Below are positions 51,106 through 61,066 of a DNA stretch of 64,000 bases, one piece after another (position 1 is the stretch's first letter; each line of letters opens with the position of its first letter). Under the pieces are notes generated by a model. The model worked only from the letters and a program-made list of their open reading frames with translations. It had not been told where the DNA came from and searched no databases. A program made the translations under genes and the position numbers. The stretch comes from an uncultured Lacinutrix sp. (lineage in GTDB: Bacteria; Bacteroidota; Bacteroidia; Flavobacteriales; Flavobacteriaceae): NCBI RefSeq assembly GCF_947500325.1, contig NZ_CANMRQ010000002.1, positions 482,800 to 546,799 on the forward strand, given 5' to 3'.

Positions 51106-52565
51106 TCTCATTAATCGACATATTATATAAGGTAACTATCAATGCTGTTGTAGGAACAACAAACGTGTATGTTAGAAATATTCATTTTAATTCACGTAAT
51201 ATAGCTGTTAGTGATTTGTTTGTGGCAATAAAAGGCACTGCGGTAGATGGTCACGATTATATAGAAAAAGCCGTGCGTCAAGGTGCTATTGCTATTGTAT
51301 GTGAATTTTTACCAAAAACACTTAAAGAAGGTATTAGTTATATCGTTGTCGAGAACTCAAGTTCAGCATTAGCAATTATGGCTTCTAATTTTTATGGAAA
51401 TCCATCAAAAAATTTAAAGCTGGTTGGTGTTACGGGTACTAATGGAAAAACTACAATTGCTACATTATTATTTCAGCTGTTTAAAAAGGCTGGTTATAAA
51501 GTTGGTTTGTTATCAACAGTTGTGATTAAGGTAGATAATAAAGATTATAAAGCCACACATACTACACCAGATTCATTAACTATAAATCGCTATTTAAAGG
51601 AAATGAATGATGAAGGTGTGGAATTTTGCTTTATGGAAGTTAGTTCACATGGTATTCATCAAAAAAGAACAGAAGGACTGGATTTTAAAGGCGGTATTTT
51701 TACAAATTTAACACATGATCACTTAGATTATCATGATACGTTTGCAGAGTACCGAGACGTTAAAAAATCATTTTTTGATAATTTAAGCAGAAATGCCTTT
51801 GCATTAGTAAATGCCGATGATAAAAATGGAACTATCATGTTGCAAAATACTAAGGCGAAAAAACATAAGTATGCACTTAAGAGCTTTGCTGATTACAGAG
51901 CTCAAATCCTTGAGAATTCTTTCAATGGAATGCTTTTGAAAATTAATGAAAATGATGTTTGGACAAAGCTTATAGGTGGTTTTAATGCATACAATGTCTT
52001 AGCGATTTTTGCTACTGCAGAATTACTAAAATTAGAAAAGAACGAAATACTCCGATTAGTAAGTGAATTAGAAAGTGTAAGTGGTAGGTTTCAGTATTTT
52101 ATTTCCGAAGAAAAAATAACAGCTATAGTAGATTATGCGCATACACCAGATGCATTAAAAAATGTATTAGAAACTATAAATAGTATTCGTACTAAAAACG
52201 AAGAATTAATTACAGTTGTTGGATGTGGAGGAGATAGAGATGCAACTAAACGCCCTAAAATGGGGCATATAGCATCAGCATTAAGTACTAAAGCGATTTT
52301 TACTAGTGATAATCCACGAACTGAAGAGCCAGAAACAATTATTGAGGATATAGAAAAAGGAGTAGAGCCTCAAAATTTCAAAAAAACCCTGTCAATAGTT
52401 GATAGAAAGCAAGCTATTAAAACGGCTTGCCAATTAGCGAATGCAGGAGATATTATATTAATCGCAGGAAAAGGGCATGAAACGTATCAAGAGGTTAATG
52501 GAGAGCGTACCGATTTTGACGATTATAAAATAGTAGAAGAATTATTAAAACAATTGCAGAAGTGA
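51102..52565 (+). CDS. murE: UDP-MurNAc-tripeptide synthetase MurE (meso-DAP type)
   Basis: A 487-residue ATP-dependent ligase adding the third amino acid to the cell-wall precursor. P-loop VTGTNGKTT (GTNGKT 112-117), EVSSHGIHQKR near 185, and VDYAHTPDALKNVL near 345. The DNPR motif at 403-406 marks meso-diaminopimelate specificity. Start GTG 51102 overlaps the ftsI stop by four bases. Confidence 0.96.
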   Translation: MISLIDILYKVTINAVVGTTNVYVRNIHFNSRNIAVSDLFVAIKGTAVDGHDYIEKAVRQGAIAIVCEFLPKTLKEGISYIVVENSSSALAIMASNFYGNPSKNLKLVGVTGTNGKTTIATLLFQLFKKAGYKVGLLSTVVIKVDNKDYKATHTTPDSLTINRYLKEMNDEGVEFCFMEVSSHGIHQKRTEGLDFKGGIFTNLTHDHLDYHDTFAEYRDVKKSFFDNLSRNAFALVNADDKNGTIMLQNTKAKKHKYALKSFADYRAQILENSFNGMLLKINENDVWTKLIGGFNAYNVLAIFATAELLKLEKNEILRLVSELESVSGRFQYFISEEKITAIVDYAHTPDALKNVLETINSIRTKNEELITVVGCGGDRDATKRPKMGHIASALSTKAIFTSDNPRTEEPETIIEDIEKGVEPQNFKKTLSIVDRKQAIKTACQLANAGDIILIAGKGHETYQEVNGERTDFDDYKIVEELLKQLQK

Positions 52566-52661
52566 GCATGTTTATAAAGCTCATATTAATAACGATGTTT
52601 AATGGTGAATTATATCAGGCCATTAATAAAAAAGGCATTAAAAAATAATAGATGAAATAAT

Positions 52662-53897
52662 ATGTTGTATTACTTATTCGAATATTTAGAAAAACATTAT
52701 CAATTAGCAGGAGCTCAAGTGTTTCAGTATATTACATTTCGTGCTGCATTAGCTGTTATTTTGTCATTGTTGTTCTCTACAATTTTTGGAAAAAAGATTA
52801 TTGTATTTCTACAAAAACAACAAGTAGGTGAGTCGGTTAGGGATTTAGGGTTAGATGGTCAATTAGAAAAAGCCGGAACTCCAACAATGGGTGGAATTAT
52901 TATTATTCTGGCAACATTAATACCAGTGTTGTTATTAGCAAAATTAGATAACATATATGTTATAATGTTAATAGTGACTACACTTTGGATGGGATTGGTT
53001 GGTTTTACAGATGATTATATAAAAGTTTTTAAAAAAGATAAGGAAGGTTTAAGTGGTAAGTTTAAAATTTTAGGCCAAGTAGGGTTAGGTATTTTTGTTG
53101 GGGCTGTAATGTATTTTCATCCAGGAGTAACTATTAAACAAGATACAGAAATCAATAATATAGAAGTCGTTCAAGCTGTAGATGGTGAAATTAAACAGCA
53201 AATTAGGCCTGAAGAAAAATCAACAAAAACGACAGTTCCTTTTGTAAAAGATAATGAGTTTGAGTATTCAAAATTAATCACTTGGATGGGTGATGATTAT
53301 AAAAAATATGCTTGGTTAGTTTTTATTCCAATAGTGATTTTTATTATCGCTGGAGTGTCTAACGGGGCAAATTTAACAGATGGCATAGATGGCTTGGCAG
53401 CAGGAAGTTCCGCCATAATTGTTTTTGCGCTAGCCATTTTTGCTTTTGTTTCTGGGAATATTGTTTTTTCAGATTATCTCAACATTATGTTTATCCCAAG
53501 ATTGGGGGAATTGGTGATTTTTACAGCAGCATTTGTTGGAGCTTTAATTGGTTTTCTGTGGTATAATACGTATCCAGCTCAAGTGTTTATGGGAGATACA
53601 GGTAGTTTGACTATTGGAGGTATTATTGCTGTGATCGCTATAGCGGTAAGGAAAGAATTGTTGATTCCATTATTATGTGGAATCTTTTTTGCCGAATCAC
53701 TTTCAGTTATTCTTCAAGTGAGTTGGTTTAAATACACAAGAAAAAAATATGGTGAAGGACGACGTATTTTCAAAATGTCACCGTTGCATCATCATTATCA
53801 AAAATCTGGTTATCACGAAAGTAAAATAGTAACACGTTTTTGGATTGTTGGAATTTTTCTAGCGATTCTCTCTATTGTTACGCTGAAGTTGAGGTAA
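52662..53897 (+). CDS. mraY: Phospho-MurNAc-pentapeptide transferase MraY
   Basis: A 411-residue enzyme with about ten membrane helices that makes lipid I on undecaprenyl phosphate. Motifs: [13 protein letters not shown] near 66, GFTDDYIKV near 115 (DD pair), [19 protein letters not shown] near 240, [16 protein letters not shown] near 305 and [14 protein letters not shown] near 370. A longer loop at 150-210 is usual for Bacteroidota MraY. It begins 96 bases after murE, the largest gap in the first half of the cluster. Confidence 0.97.
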   Translation: MLYYLFEYLEKHYQLAGAQVFQYITFRAALAVILSLLFSTIFGKKIIVFLQKQQVGESVRDLGLDGQLEKAGTPTMGGIIIILATLIPVLLLAKLDNIYVIMLIVTTLWMGLVGFTDDYIKVFKKDKEGLSGKFKILGQVGLGIFVGAVMYFHPGVTIKQDTEINNIEVVQAVDGEIKQQIRPEEKSTKTTVPFVKDNEFEYSKLITWMGDDYKKYAWLVFIPIVIFIIAGVSNGANLTDGIDGLAAGSSAIIVFALAIFAFVSGNIVFSDYLNIMFIPRLGELVIFTAAFVGALIGFLWYNTYPAQVFMGDTGSLTIGGIIAVIAIAVRKELLIPLLCGIFFAESLSVILQVSWFKYTRKKYGEGRRIFKMSPLHHHYQKSGYHESKIVTRFWIVGIFLAILSIVTLKLR

Positions 53898-55229
53898 ATG
53901 AAACGATTAGTAATTCTAGGAGGAGGCGAAAGTGGGGTTGGAACTGCGCTTTTAGGGAAGGCGAAAGGCTATAGTGTTTTTGTTTCAGATAAAGGAGAAA
54001 TAAAGAAAAAGTACAAGGAAGTTCTTATACATAATGAGATTGAATGGGAAGAGCAACAGCATACAGAGTCTAAGATTCTAAATGCAGATTTAGTAATGAA
54101 GAGCCCTGGAATTCCAGATAAAGTTGAGTTAGTTCAAAAGTTAATCAGTAATAAAATTACTGTGATTTCTGAAATCGAATTTGCAGCTAAATATACCAGT
54201 GCTACTATTGTTGGAATCACTGGTAGTAATGGTAAAACTACAACGGCATCATTAACGCATCATATTTTAACTCAGGAGTTAAATGTGGGTTTAGCTGGGA
54301 ATATAGGAGATAGTTTTGCTAAGCAAATTTTAGAAGATGACTTTAAAAATTATGTCCTTGAAATAAGTAGTTTTCAATTAGATGGGGTAGTCAAATTTAA
54401 ACCTAGTATTGCTGTGCTAACCAATATAACGCCAGATCATTTGGATCGCTACGACTATAAGTTTGAAAATTATATCGATTCAAAATTTAGAATAGCATTA
54501 AATCAAACAAAAGAAGATTATTTGATTTATGATGCAGATGATGAAGTGATTTCGAATTGGTTAAAAGATAATACTATTCAATCCACATTATTGCCATTTT
54601 CTTTAACGAAAATTATTGAAAATGGAGCGTATTTAGACAATGAAAATATAAAAATAACCATAGATAATAACCAAATAATTATGCCAACAAAAAATTTAGC
54701 TTTAGAAGGTAAACATAACATTAAAAATGCAATGGCTGCATCAACTGTAGCGCATTTGTTAAAGATTAGAAAGCAAACTATTCGGGAGAGTTTAGAGAAT
54801 TTTCATGGAGTAGAACACCGTTTAGAGCAAGTGCTTAAAATTAATAAGGTGCAATATATAAACGATTCTAAAGCAACTAATGTAAATGCAACATACTATG
54901 CGTTAGAAAGTATGGATGCACCAACAGTTTGGATTGTAGGCGGGACAGATAAGGGTAACGATTATACAGAGTTATTTCCGTTTGTAAACGAAAAAGTAAA
55001 AGCTATTATTTGTTTAGGCATAGACAATGAAAAGCTTATTGAAAACTTTGGTAATATGGTAGATGTTATTGTTGAAACTCAGTTTATGACAGAGGCAGTA
55101 AAAATAGCCTATAAAGTAGCAGAAGCTGGAGATAATGTATTGTTATCACCTGCTTGTGCGAGTTTTGATTTGTTTGATAATTATGAAGATAGAGGACGTC
55201 AATTTAAAAACTCAGTAAGGAATTTATAA
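53898..55229 (+). CDS. murD: UDP-MurNAc-L-Ala:D-Glu ligase MurD
   Basis: A 443-residue ligase for the second amino acid. Rossmann start RLVILGGGESGVGTALL, P-loop GSNGKT 109-114, NITPDHLDRYD near 178, VEHRLEQV near 310, YINDSKATN near 322 and SPACASFDLFDNYEDRGRQF at the end. It follows mraY directly, with no gap. Confidence 0.97.
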   Translation: MKRLVILGGGESGVGTALLGKAKGYSVFVSDKGEIKKKYKEVLIHNEIEWEEQQHTESKILNADLVMKSPGIPDKVELVQKLISNKITVISEIEFAAKYTSATIVGITGSNGKTTTASLTHHILTQELNVGLAGNIGDSFAKQILEDDFKNYVLEISSFQLDGVVKFKPSIAVLTNITPDHLDRYDYKFENYIDSKFRIALNQTKEDYLIYDADDEVISNWLKDNTIQSTLLPFSLTKIIENGAYLDNENIKITIDNNQIIMPTKNLALEGKHNIKNAMAASTVAHLLKIRKQTIRESLENFHGVEHRLEQVLKINKVQYINDSKATNVNATYYALESMDAPTVWIVGGTDKGNDYTELFPFVNEKVKAIICLGIDNEKLIENFGNMVDVIVETQFMTEAVKIAYKVAEAGDNVLLSPACASFDLFDNYEDRGRQFKNSVRNL

Positions 55230-55254
55230 ATCGAAGTATGTTGTTTAGAAGTTG

Positions 55255-55291
55255 GTGAAACGGAATAATCTAAATAGATATTTTATTTCAC
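55255..55291. repeat. Imperfect palindrome between murD and ftsW
   Basis: GTGAAA (55255-55260) / TTTCAC (55286-55291) with inner AATAATCTA / TAGATATT pairing, followed by CTCTGAATGACAAAAA. This resembles the tail of interspersed palindromic repeats (TTCAGAATGACA type) common in Bacteroidota intergenic DNA. Confidence 0.45.
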
Positions 55292-55312
55292 TCTGAATGA
55301 CAAAAAAACAAA

Positions 55313-56515
55313 ATGCAACAACTGTTTAAAAACATAAAAGGAGATCGGTTAATATGGGCAATAGCTGCTTTATTAGCTATTTTTTCGTTCCTGCCTGTTT
55401 ATAGTGCGGCAAGTAATTTAGCGTATGTTGGAGGTAATACAAATACATTTGCTTTTTTTGTTAAACACTTTATGCATTTGTTTTTAGGCTTTACAATAAT
55501 GTATGGCGTGCATAAAGTGCCTTACCGTTATTTTAGAGGATTGTCTATGGTAATGATTCCAATTGTATTAGTGTTATTGGTTGTCACTATTATGCAAGGA
55601 ACTACTATTGCTGGAGCCAATGCAAGTCGATGGATTCGTATTCCTTTTGTAAATATGTCATTTCAAACCTCAACATTAGCTTCTGTAGTGCTAATGGTTT
55701 ATGTGGCGAGATATATGTCCAAAATAAAAGATAAAAAAATATCTTTTAAAGAAACAATATTGCCACTTTGGATGCCGGTTTTTTTAATATTGGCATTAAT
55801 TCTGCCTTCTAATTTTTCTACAACTGCATTAATTTTTTTAATGGTAGTCGTTTTAGTGTTTTTAGGAGGTTATCCTATAAAATACTTAGCAGTTATAATA
55901 GGGACTGGAATATTAGCTTTAGTGTTATTTGTATTGGTGGCAAAGGCCTTTCCAGATGCAATGCCAAACCGAGTAGATACTTGGATGAGTCGTATTGAGA
56001 ATTTTTCAGATGGTGGAGATACTGAAGCGGATTATCAAATAGAAAAAGCAAAAATAGCTATAGCGTCTGGGCAATTAACAGGTGTAGGACCAGGGAAAAG
56101 TACGCAGAAAAACTTTTTACCTCAGTCTTCTTCAGATTTCATATTTGCAATAATTATTGAAGAATACGGCTTGATTGGAGGCTTGTTTTTAATGGTTTTA
56201 TATATGTGGTTATTATTTAGAATTGTAATTGTTGCACAAAAATCTGACACCATTTTTGGTAAGCTATTAGTGCTTGGTGTTGGGTTTCCAATTGTGTTTC
56301 AGGCTATGATAAATATGGCAGTTGCTGTAGAACTGTTTCCGGTTACAGGGCAAACATTACCATTAATTAGTAGTGGTGGTACATCTATTTGGATGACTTG
56401 CTTGGCTATAGGGATTATATTGAGTGTAAGCTCTAAAAGAGAGGAGATTAAAGGTAAAGAAGGTTTGGAAAAAACAGAAGATAATCCGTTAGAAATTCTT
56501 TCGGAAACAATATAA
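55313..56515 (+). CDS. ftsW: Septal peptidoglycan polymerase FtsW (SEDS)
   Basis: A 400-residue SEDS protein with about ten helices. [11 protein letters not shown] near 100 and [23 protein letters not shown] near 345 (read as [12 protein letters not shown]) are family motifs, and the catalytic Asp region is in [20 protein letters not shown] near 237, shorter as [11 protein letters not shown]. It works with FtsI in septum synthesis. The last base overlaps the murG start codon. Confidence 0.94.
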   Translation: MQQLFKNIKGDRLIWAIAALLAIFSFLPVYSAASNLAYVGGNTNTFAFFVKHFMHLFLGFTIMYGVHKVPYRYFRGLSMVMIPIVLVLLVVTIMQGTTIAGANASRWIRIPFVNMSFQTSTLASVVLMVYVARYMSKIKDKKISFKETILPLWMPVFLILALILPSNFSTTALIFLMVVVLVFLGGYPIKYLAVIIGTGILALVLFVLVAKAFPDAMPNRVDTWMSRIENFSDGGDTEADYQIEKAKIAIASGQLTGVGPGKSTQKNFLPQSSSDFIFAIIIEEYGLIGGLFLMVLYMWLLFRIVIVAQKSDTIFGKLLVLGVGFPIVFQAMINMAVAVELFPVTGQTLPLISSGGTSIWMTCLAIGIILSVSSKREEIKGKEGLEKTEDNPLEILSETI

Positions 56516-57609
56516 TGAGTAAACACAAAATCATATTATCAGGTGGAGGAACTGGAGGACATATATATCCTGCCATTGCAATTGCTAATGAATTAAAGTC
56601 GCGTTATCCAGATGCAGAGTTTCTTTTTGTTGGAGCCAAAGATAGAATGGAAATGGAAAAAGTGCCACAAGCGGGATATAAAATCAAAGGTTTGTGGATT
56701 ACAGGAATTCAAAGGCAACTAACACTTAAAAATTTAATGTTTCCATTCAAACTTATTAATAGTTTGTGGAATGCTAGAAAAATTGTTAATGAATTTAAAC
56801 CAGATGTAGCTATAGGAACTGGTGGTTTTGCAAGTGGACCTTTATTACAAGTAGCAGCGTCAAAAGGTATTCCAAGTTTAATTCAAGAACAAAATTCATA
56901 TCCAGGAATTACAAATAAATTGTTGTCTAAAAAAGTACAAAAAATTTGTGTGGCTTATGAGGGTTTAGATCGGTTTTTTCCAAAGCATAAAATTATTAAA
57001 ACAGGAAATCCAGTACGTCAAGGTTTATTAGATATTAATTCGAAAAGAGCAACTGCAATAAAACATTTTGAGTTGGTTGAAGATAAAAAAACATTATTAG
57101 TGCTAGGGGGAAGTTTAGGAGCTAAGGCTATTAATGAATTACTTAAGAGAGAATTAGATTTTTTGCAAACGCAACAGCTTCAAATTATATGGCAAACAGG
57201 AAAATTATATTACAATGACTATAAAATTAATGGCGATATAAAACATGTGCATGTTCACGAATTTATAAATAATATGGACTATGCATACGCGGCTGCGGAT
57301 TTTATAATATCTAGAGCAGGTGCAGGTTCAGTTTCGGAGTTGTGTATTGTTGGTAAACCTGTTGTTTTTGTGCCTTCTCCTTATGTGGCAGAAGATCATC
57401 AAACAAAAAATGCAAGAGCTATTGTAGATGAAAATGCAGCTTTAATGATCTCTCAAGCCGACTTGGAAGTAGATTTTAAAAATAAATTTTCACAGTTAGT
57501 TTCTTCGGTAGAGAAACAACAGCAATTAAGTGAGAATATAAAAAAACTAGCATTAGTAAATGCAACAAAAGAAATAGTAGATGAAGTTGAAAAACTTCTA
57601 AATAAATAA
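56515..57609 (+). CDS. murG: UDP-GlcNAc:lipid I transferase MurG
   Basis: A 364-residue GT28 glycosyltransferase making lipid II on the inner membrane surface. Glycine motif [12 protein letters not shown] at 9-20, [12 protein letters not shown] near 100, [14 protein letters not shown] near 125, [11 protein letters not shown] near 197 and [12 protein letters not shown] near 265. Length is normal. One-base overlap with ftsW; murC follows after one base. Confidence 0.97.
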   Translation: MSKHKIILSGGGTGGHIYPAIAIANELKSRYPDAEFLFVGAKDRMEMEKVPQAGYKIKGLWITGIQRQLTLKNLMFPFKLINSLWNARKIVNEFKPDVAIGTGGFASGPLLQVAASKGIPSLIQEQNSYPGITNKLLSKKVQKICVAYEGLDRFFPKHKIIKTGNPVRQGLLDINSKRATAIKHFELVEDKKTLLVLGGSLGAKAINELLKRELDFLQTQQLQIIWQTGKLYYNDYKINGDIKHVHVHEFINNMDYAYAAADFIISRAGAGSVSELCIVGKPVVFVPSPYVAEDHQTKNARAIVDENAALMISQADLEVDFKNKFSQLVSSVEKQQQLSENIKKLALVNATKEIVDEVEKLLNK

Positions 57610-57610
57610 T

Positions 57611-58963
57611 ATGAATTTAAACAACATACATAACATCTATTTTGTAGGTATTGGAGGTATAGGTATGAGTGCGATAGCACGTTATTTTAATGCTACTAAT
57701 AAGTATGTTGCGGGTTACGATAAAACTCAAACAGAAATCACTAATGTTTTAGAAGATTTGGGTGTAAAAGTTCATTTTGAAGATTCGGTTGCTAATATAG
57801 AAGAACGATACTTAAATATTAAAGAGACATTAGTTGTTTATACTCCTGCGATTCCAAAAACTCATAAAGAGTTAACGTATTTTATAAATAGTGGCTATAC
57901 AGTTTTAAAACGTTCAGAGGTTTTAGGTTTAATTACTAAAAACACATTTTGTTTAGCGGTGGCAGGAACACATGGGAAAACAACTACTACAAGTATTTTA
58001 GGTCATATTATGCGAGAATGTAATGTGCCTTTAACTGCGTTTTTGGGAGGGATTAGTGAAAATTATAATTCTAATTTAATATTGAATGGTAGTGAAGTTA
58101 GTGTAGTAGAAGCAGATGAATTTGACCGTTCTTTTTTAACGCTTTCACCAGACTTAGCATGTATTACGTCTATGGATGCAGATCATTTGGATATTTATGG
58201 AGATGCTTCAGAGTTAGTGAAAACATTTGAAGATTTTTCTAAAAAATTAAAGGCTAACGGAAAATTATTTATTAAAAATGGCTTGCCCTTAATGGGCATT
58301 ACATATGGTATTGAGGATGATTCAGATTATACTGCTAAAAATATAAAAATAGAAAATGGAGCATATGTGTTTGATGTTAAGACACCAAATGCGCTGTTGG
58401 AAAAAGTTCAATTTAACCTACCAGGTAGACATAATTTGTCGAATGCATTAATTGCCTTAGCGATGGCTGTAGAATATGGTCTCCCTCAACCGCAGCTCAC
58501 TAAGGCTTTGGCATCTTATAAAGGTGTGAAAAGACGTTTTACGTATCAAATTAAAACAGATGAGTTGGTGTTTATTGATGATTATGCGCATCATCCAGAA
58601 GAGATTAATGCTGTACATCAAGCTGTTAGAGAGATGTATCCAGAGGAAAAAGTGTTGGCGATTTTTCAGCCACATTTATTTTCAAGAACAAAAGATTTTG
58701 GAACCGATTTTGCAAGAAGTTTGTCTCAGTTTGATGAAGTAAAACTACTTGACATATACCCAGCAAGAGAATTACCAATAGAAGGTATAACCTCTAAGTG
58801 GTTGTTGGAGCAAATAGATAACCCAAAGAAAGAATTAATTAGTAAGTCTGAAATGATTCAGAAAATAAAACAAAGTAGTGCGAAAATAATTCTCACTATT
58901 GGAGCAGGAGATATTGGAGCCGAAGTACAAAAAATAAAACAAGCATTGGTTAATGAAAATTAA
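57611..58963 (+). CDS. murC: UDP-MurNAc:L-alanine ligase MurC
   Basis: A 450-residue ligase for the first amino acid. N-terminal IYFVGIGGIGMSAIAR near 10, P-loop AGTHGKTTT (GTHGKT 119-124), VVEADEFDRSFL near 170, SMDADHLDIYGD near 190 and FIDDYAHHPEEI near 320, IFQPHLFSRTKDF near 348. Its 3' end overlaps ftsQ by 11 bases. Confidence 0.97.
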   Translation: MNLNNIHNIYFVGIGGIGMSAIARYFNATNKYVAGYDKTQTEITNVLEDLGVKVHFEDSVANIEERYLNIKETLVVYTPAIPKTHKELTYFINSGYTVLKRSEVLGLITKNTFCLAVAGTHGKTTTTSILGHIMRECNVPLTAFLGGISENYNSNLILNGSEVSVVEADEFDRSFLTLSPDLACITSMDADHLDIYGDASELVKTFEDFSKKLKANGKLFIKNGLPLMGITYGIEDDSDYTAKNIKIENGAYVFDVKTPNALLEKVQFNLPGRHNLSNALIALAMAVEYGLPQPQLTKALASYKGVKRRFTYQIKTDELVFIDDYAHHPEEINAVHQAVREMYPEEKVLAIFQPHLFSRTKDFGTDFARSLSQFDEVKLLDIYPARELPIEGITSKWLLEQIDNPKKELISKSEMIQKIKQSSAKIILTIGAGDIGAEVQKIKQALVNEN

Positions 58964-59672
58964 TTGGAACTACATAAAAATGTTTCTATTACTAGCTTTA
59001 GTAATATTTCTATTTGCTTTTGCGTCTAAGAAAAATGGTAATCGAAAGATCGTAAAAACAACCATAGAATTTGTAGATGAGCAAAAACCATTTATTACTC
59101 ATGCGACTGTTAGTAAATTGTTAATACAAAATCAAGAAGCTGTTACGAGTGTGCCTAAAGAAACTTTAGATTTGAATACTATAGAATCTGCCCTAAACGC
59201 TAACGCAATGATTGAAAAAGCTGAAGTTTTCTTAAGTGTAAATGGAGATTTTTCAGCTAAAATAAAACAAAAGAAACCTATTGCAAGAGTCAGTAATTCA
59301 GGCTCTTATTATATAGATGATAAAGGAGGTTATATGCCTTTGTCATCAAATTATACTGCGCGAGTACCCATGGTTACTGGTAAAGTGTCAAAGAAAGATT
59401 TAAGTAATGTTTATGCTATTGCTAGTAGAATTGATACTGACGATTTCTTAAAAAAGAATGTCGTATCGATTCATCAAAATGAAAATAAGTCTATCAATTT
59501 AAGATTAAGACAATGTCAATTTATAGTGCAATTAGGAAACCTTAAACATTTAGAAAAAAAAATAAATAACCTTAAAGCGTTTTATAAAAAAGCGATTAAG
59601 GATAAGAGTTTAAAAAAATATAGCAAAGTTAATTTGCAATTTGAAAACCAAGTTGTTTGTACTAAAGTATAA
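58953..59672 (+). CDS. ftsQ: Cell division protein FtsQ
   Basis: A 239-residue bitopic protein with one helix (about 8-24) and a periplasmic part. A POTRA-like segment (about 40-110, NTIESALNANAMIEKAEVFL) and an FtsQ beta domain (about 110-230, YYIDDKGGYMPLSSNYTARV near 125) are visible. FtsQ is poorly conserved. Gene position between murC and ftsA gives the name. It overlaps murC by 11 bases. Confidence 0.9.
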   Translation: MKINWNYIKMFLLLALVIFLFAFASKKNGNRKIVKTTIEFVDEQKPFITHATVSKLLIQNQEAVTSVPKETLDLNTIESALNANAMIEKAEVFLSVNGDFSAKIKQKKPIARVSNSGSYYIDDKGGYMPLSSNYTARVPMVTGKVSKKDLSNVYAIASRIDTDDFLKKNVVSIHQNENKSINLRLRQCQFIVQLGNLKHLEKKINNLKAFYKKAIKDKSLKKYSKVNLQFENQVVCTKV

Positions 59673-59675
59673 ATT

Positions 59676-60995
59676 ATGGAACAGAATTTAGCAGTTGGAT
59701 TAGATATTGGAACCACAAAAATTGTGGCGATGATTGGTCGTAAAAATGAATATGGTAAAGTAGAGATTTTAGGCATTGGAAAGTCTAAAAGTTTGGGTGT
59801 ACATCGTGGTGTAGTAAATAATATTACGCAAACAATTCAATCTATCCAATTAGCAATTCAAGAAGCAGAAGCTGCAGCCGCACTTAAAATAGAAGGCGTA
59901 ACTGTTGGTATTGCAGGGCAACATATTCGTAGTCTACAACATAGTGATTATATCACACGACCAGATTCTGAAACAGTAATTGATGAAGAAGATATTGACC
60001 GTTTGGTAAATCAAGTGCATAAGTTGGTAATGTTACCTGGAGAAGAAATTATTCATGTATTACCACAAGAATATAAAGTTGATGGTCAAGCAGAGATAAA
60101 AGAGCCTATAGGAATGTATGGTGGAAGGCTGGAAGCTAATTTTCATGTTGTAGTAGGTCAAGTGTCTTCTATTAGAAATATTGGGCGCTGTGTTAAGAGT
60201 TCAGGGCTAGCTTTAGAAGGCATCACGCTTGAGCCTTTAGCTTCAGCTAACGCAGTATTGAGTCAAGAAGAAAAAGAAGCTGGAGTAGCGTTAATTGATA
60301 TTGGAGGAGGAACTACAGATTTGGCCATTTTTAGAGATGGAATCATACGTCATACTGCAGTAATACCATTTGGAGGAAATGTTATTACGGAGGATATAAA
60401 AGAAGGCTGTTCTATCATTGAAAAACAAGCTGAATTATTAAAAATAAAATTTGGCTCTGCATGGCCAGGAGAAAATAAGGACAATGAAATTGTATCTATT
60501 CCAGGATTACGAGGAAGAGATCCAAAAGAAATTACATTGAAAAATTTATCTAAAATTATTCATGCAAGAGTTGTTGAAATTATAGAGCAAGTGTATGTAG
60601 AAATTAAAAACTATGGACATGAAGAACAAAAGAAAAAACTAATTGCAGGTATTGTATTAACTGGAGGAGGAAGCCAGTTAAAACATTTAAAACAATTAGT
60701 TGAATATATTACAGGAATGGATACCAGAGTAGGTTATCCAAATGAACATTTGGCAGGGGATAGCGATGATGCTATTACAAGTCCATTGTTTGCAACTGCG
60801 GTTGGTTTAGTAATGGATGGTTTAAAACGACAAGAAAGAGTTAAAGCAGAAGCCGTTGTTGAAGAAATAGAAAAAGAAGATTCTGAGTTTTTAGTTGAAG
60901 AAGAAGAGATAGTAGAGCCGCCAAAAAAACAAAAACGCTCCTTTTTAGATGCGTTAACAGAGCGTGTTAAAGATTTTTTAGACAACGCAGAATAA
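59676..60995 (+). CDS. ftsA: Cell division actin-like protein FtsA
   Basis: A 439-residue ATPase that anchors FtsZ to the membrane. GLDIGTTKIVAMIG at residues 8-21, the 1C domain around 85-165, ALIDIGGGTTDLAIFRDG near 208-225, VLTGGGSQLKHL near 330. The C-terminus has an acidic linker (about 390-420) and ends with an amphipathic helix, FLDALTERVKDFLDNAE, the expected membrane-targeting tail. It starts three bases after ftsQ. Confidence 0.96.
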   Translation: MEQNLAVGLDIGTTKIVAMIGRKNEYGKVEILGIGKSKSLGVHRGVVNNITQTIQSIQLAIQEAEAAAALKIEGVTVGIAGQHIRSLQHSDYITRPDSETVIDEEDIDRLVNQVHKLVMLPGEEIIHVLPQEYKVDGQAEIKEPIGMYGGRLEANFHVVVGQVSSIRNIGRCVKSSGLALEGITLEPLASANAVLSQEEKEAGVALIDIGGGTTDLAIFRDGIIRHTAVIPFGGNVITEDIKEGCSIIEKQAELLKIKFGSAWPGENKDNEIVSIPGLRGRDPKEITLKNLSKIIHARVVEIIEQVYVEIKNYGHEEQKKKLIAGIVLTGGGSQLKHLKQLVEYITGMDTRVGYPNEHLAGDSDDAITSPLFATAVGLVMDGLKRQERVKAEAVVEEIEKEDSEFLVEEEEIVEPPKKQKRSFLDALTERVKDFLDNAE

Positions 60996-61066
60996 TTAAT
61001 AAATAAGTATGACGAAGGTATGTATCGTCAATAAAAATAGTAATTGATCCAAATAAATAGAATTTT

